Below are positions 63,358 through 64,000 of a stretch of 64,000 nt of DNA, piece by piece. The DNA is from DAIDKA01 sp036267975 (GTDB lineage: Bacteria > Pseudomonadota > Gammaproteobacteria > Steroidobacterales > Steroidobacteraceae). Below the pieces are notes generated by a model, which saw only the letters and a program-made list of their open reading frames with translations, was not told the DNA's origin and made no database searches. Numbering within the stretch: position 1 is the first letter of the stretch; every line of letters starts with the position of its first letter. Made by a program: the position numbers and the translations under genes. Location: the NCBI GenBank assembly GCA_036267975.1, contig DATAVA010000027.1, forward strand, positions 77,843 to 141,842. Direction: 5' to 3'.

Positions 63358-63433
63358 GGGTGCTTAGCTCAGCTGGTAGAGCGTCGCCTTTACACGGCGA
63401 ATGTCGGCGGTTCGATCCCGTCAGCACCCACCA
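63358..63433 (+). tRNA. tRNA-Val (TAC anticodon)
   Basis: Acceptor GGGTGCT pairs with AGCACCC, anticodon loop TTTACAC gives TAC, the T-loop reads TTCGATC, and CCA is encoded. It stands alone between the DUF4337 gene and a strong hairpin. Confidence 0.95.
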
Positions 63434-63444
63434 CTTCGAAGAAC

Positions 63445-63470
63445 TCCGGTCTGCGTTTCCGCAGACCGGA
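63445..63470. terminator. Strong hairpin, bidirectional terminator
   Basis: A perfect 11-base-pair stem, TCCGGTCTGCG and CGCAGACCGGA, with a TTTC loop. It sits 12 bases after tRNA-Val and 20 bases past the end of the convergent PEP-CTERM-like gene. T-rich sequence follows only loosely on either strand. Confidence 0.7.
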
Positions 63471-63489
63471 ATGGCAGCTACTCCTCATT

Positions 63490-63753
63490 CTACTTTGCGC
63501 GCTGTCGGGCGGGACGCCGGCCGCGCAACACGACCAAGCCCCCTGCCAGGAGCGTGAAGGCACTCATCGCGCCGGCCGGATCGATCTCCGGGGCGGCGGC
63601 CACATCGGTCGACCCGGTCGCCGCTGCAGTCGTCACCTTGGTTCCCGAATCACGGTTGAGTGCTTCATGGTTGCCCGCATGCCGCGTTGAAAACGCGTTG
63701 GCCGCGCTTGTCGCCGCTAGCGACAGAAGTAACACGGACAGAACTTTCGACAT
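63490..63753 (-). CDS. Small PEP-CTERM-like exported protein
   Basis: An 87-residue protein with a signal peptide (about 1-20, ending AANA). The C-terminus has PEIDPAGAMSAFTLLAGGL, a hydrophobic helix and a basic end RGRRPARQRAK, which resembles the PEP-CTERM sorting signal recognised by exosortase, in the variant with an Ile after PE. No exosortase gene is in the window. The mature part between the two signals is short and unremarkable, so function is unknown. Confidence 0.6.
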   Translation of the reverse strand: MSKVLSVLLLSLAATSAANAFSTRHAGNHEALNRDSGTKVTTAAATGSTDVAAAPEIDPAGAMSAFTLLAGGLVVLRGRRPARQRAK

Positions 63754-63879
63754 TTGAATTCTCCCAAAAGGACGCGACTAACAGTGGCGGGATCGCGGCG
63801 TTGCGCTAAGAAGCCACTGCCCCAGCTTGGCGTCGGAATTCGCCGACTGGCGCAGGTCAAGTGTCAAATTGCCGGCGGC

Positions 63880-64000
63880 TCAATGCTCGATATGGATGCG
63901 GAGGGCAAAAACCGAGACCGGGCCGCGGTCGAGGTTGTAGGCCGGATTTCTGATCCACTGGTAGTCAAGCGTGAGCTGGGCGAACGGCACAATCGTGGCC
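63880..64000 (-). CDS. Carbohydrate porin-like outer-membrane protein (C-terminal fragment)
   Basis: Only the last 40 codons are inside the window; the rest continues past the end. The reading ends FAQLTLDYQWIRNPAYNLD, then RGPVSVFALRIHIEH. The pattern of alternating beta-strand residues with NPAYN and DRGPV resembles the C-terminus of OprB-type carbohydrate porins. It is transcribed toward the PEP-CTERM-like gene; the 126 bases between them hold no recognised element. Confidence 0.55.
   Translation of the reverse strand, partial: ATIVPFAQLTLDYQWIRNPAYNLDRGPVSVFALRIHIEH

Overview
The window is GC-rich and densely packed, with many ATGA, GTGA or TTGA start/stop overlaps and frequent GTG or TTG starts. 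Gene order points to a gammaproteobacterium. The runs prmB-aroC-asd-fimV-truA-accD-folC-SPOR-cvpA-purF and tig-clpP-clpX-lon are characteristic of that class, and EF-P has a complete lysine-type modification system (efp, epmA, epmB). A hopanoid locus next to type 1 idi and ispA, together with a carotenoid-cleavage/TPP-enzyme catabolic operon, would fit an environmental lineage such as Nevskiales or Steroidobacterales. That placement is inference from gene content only.

Layout. 1-10267 is a hopanoid/isoprenoid locus. On the plus strand lie squalene-hopene cyclase (5' end outside the window), hpnG and hpnA. On the minus strand lie hpnI, hpnK and an HpnL-type membrane protein fused to a ferritin-like domain. 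Then come idi, hpnH and ispA, with a luciferase-like monooxygenase overlapping ispA. 11.3-13.3 kb encodes a FimX-like protein with degenerate GGDEF and EAL domains. 13.4-16.1 kb is the EF-P beta-lysylation module, followed by psd and a SCO-type copper chaperone. 17.5-29.3 kb is the conserved housekeeping block. 29.3-32.4 kb holds glycerate 2-kinase, a receiver-like/Ser-Thr kinase fusion and miaE. 33-40.3 kb holds an OmpR/EnvZ pair, a Spy-like protein, lpxH, a periplasmic cyclophilin, gltX and cysS.

40.3-42.35 kb is a tRNA cluster (Pro, Arg, His, then Lys). Between tRNA-His and tRNA-Lys sits a 1.5 kb islet flanked by a 24-bp direct repeat of the tRNA-His 3' end (22 of 24 positions identical). 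It holds a truncated VapC-like fragment and an orphan secreted protein. 42.4-45.8 kb carries a secreted protein/DUF6152 pair, a lipoprotein-type alpha/beta hydrolase, gluconokinase and an MmyB-like regulator. 46-53.6 kb carries a slipin and then an eight-gene operon (SDR, SnoaL-like, DUF3237, carotenoid oxygenase, NmrA-like, SnoaL-like, MAPEG, TPP enzyme) that looks like an uncharacterised catabolic pathway. A 9-bp sequence recurs upstream of the slipin/regulator pair and of the SDR operon, which suggests a shared operator.

53.7-64 kb holds a hybrid histidine kinase, tRNA-Leu, tig-clpP-clpX-lon, a HAD phosphatase, a DUF4337 membrane protein, tRNA-Val with a strong hairpin, a PEP-CTERM-like protein, and the C-terminus of a carbohydrate-porin-like protein cut by the window end. 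No CRISPR array, insertion sequence, rRNA or intact integrase was seen.
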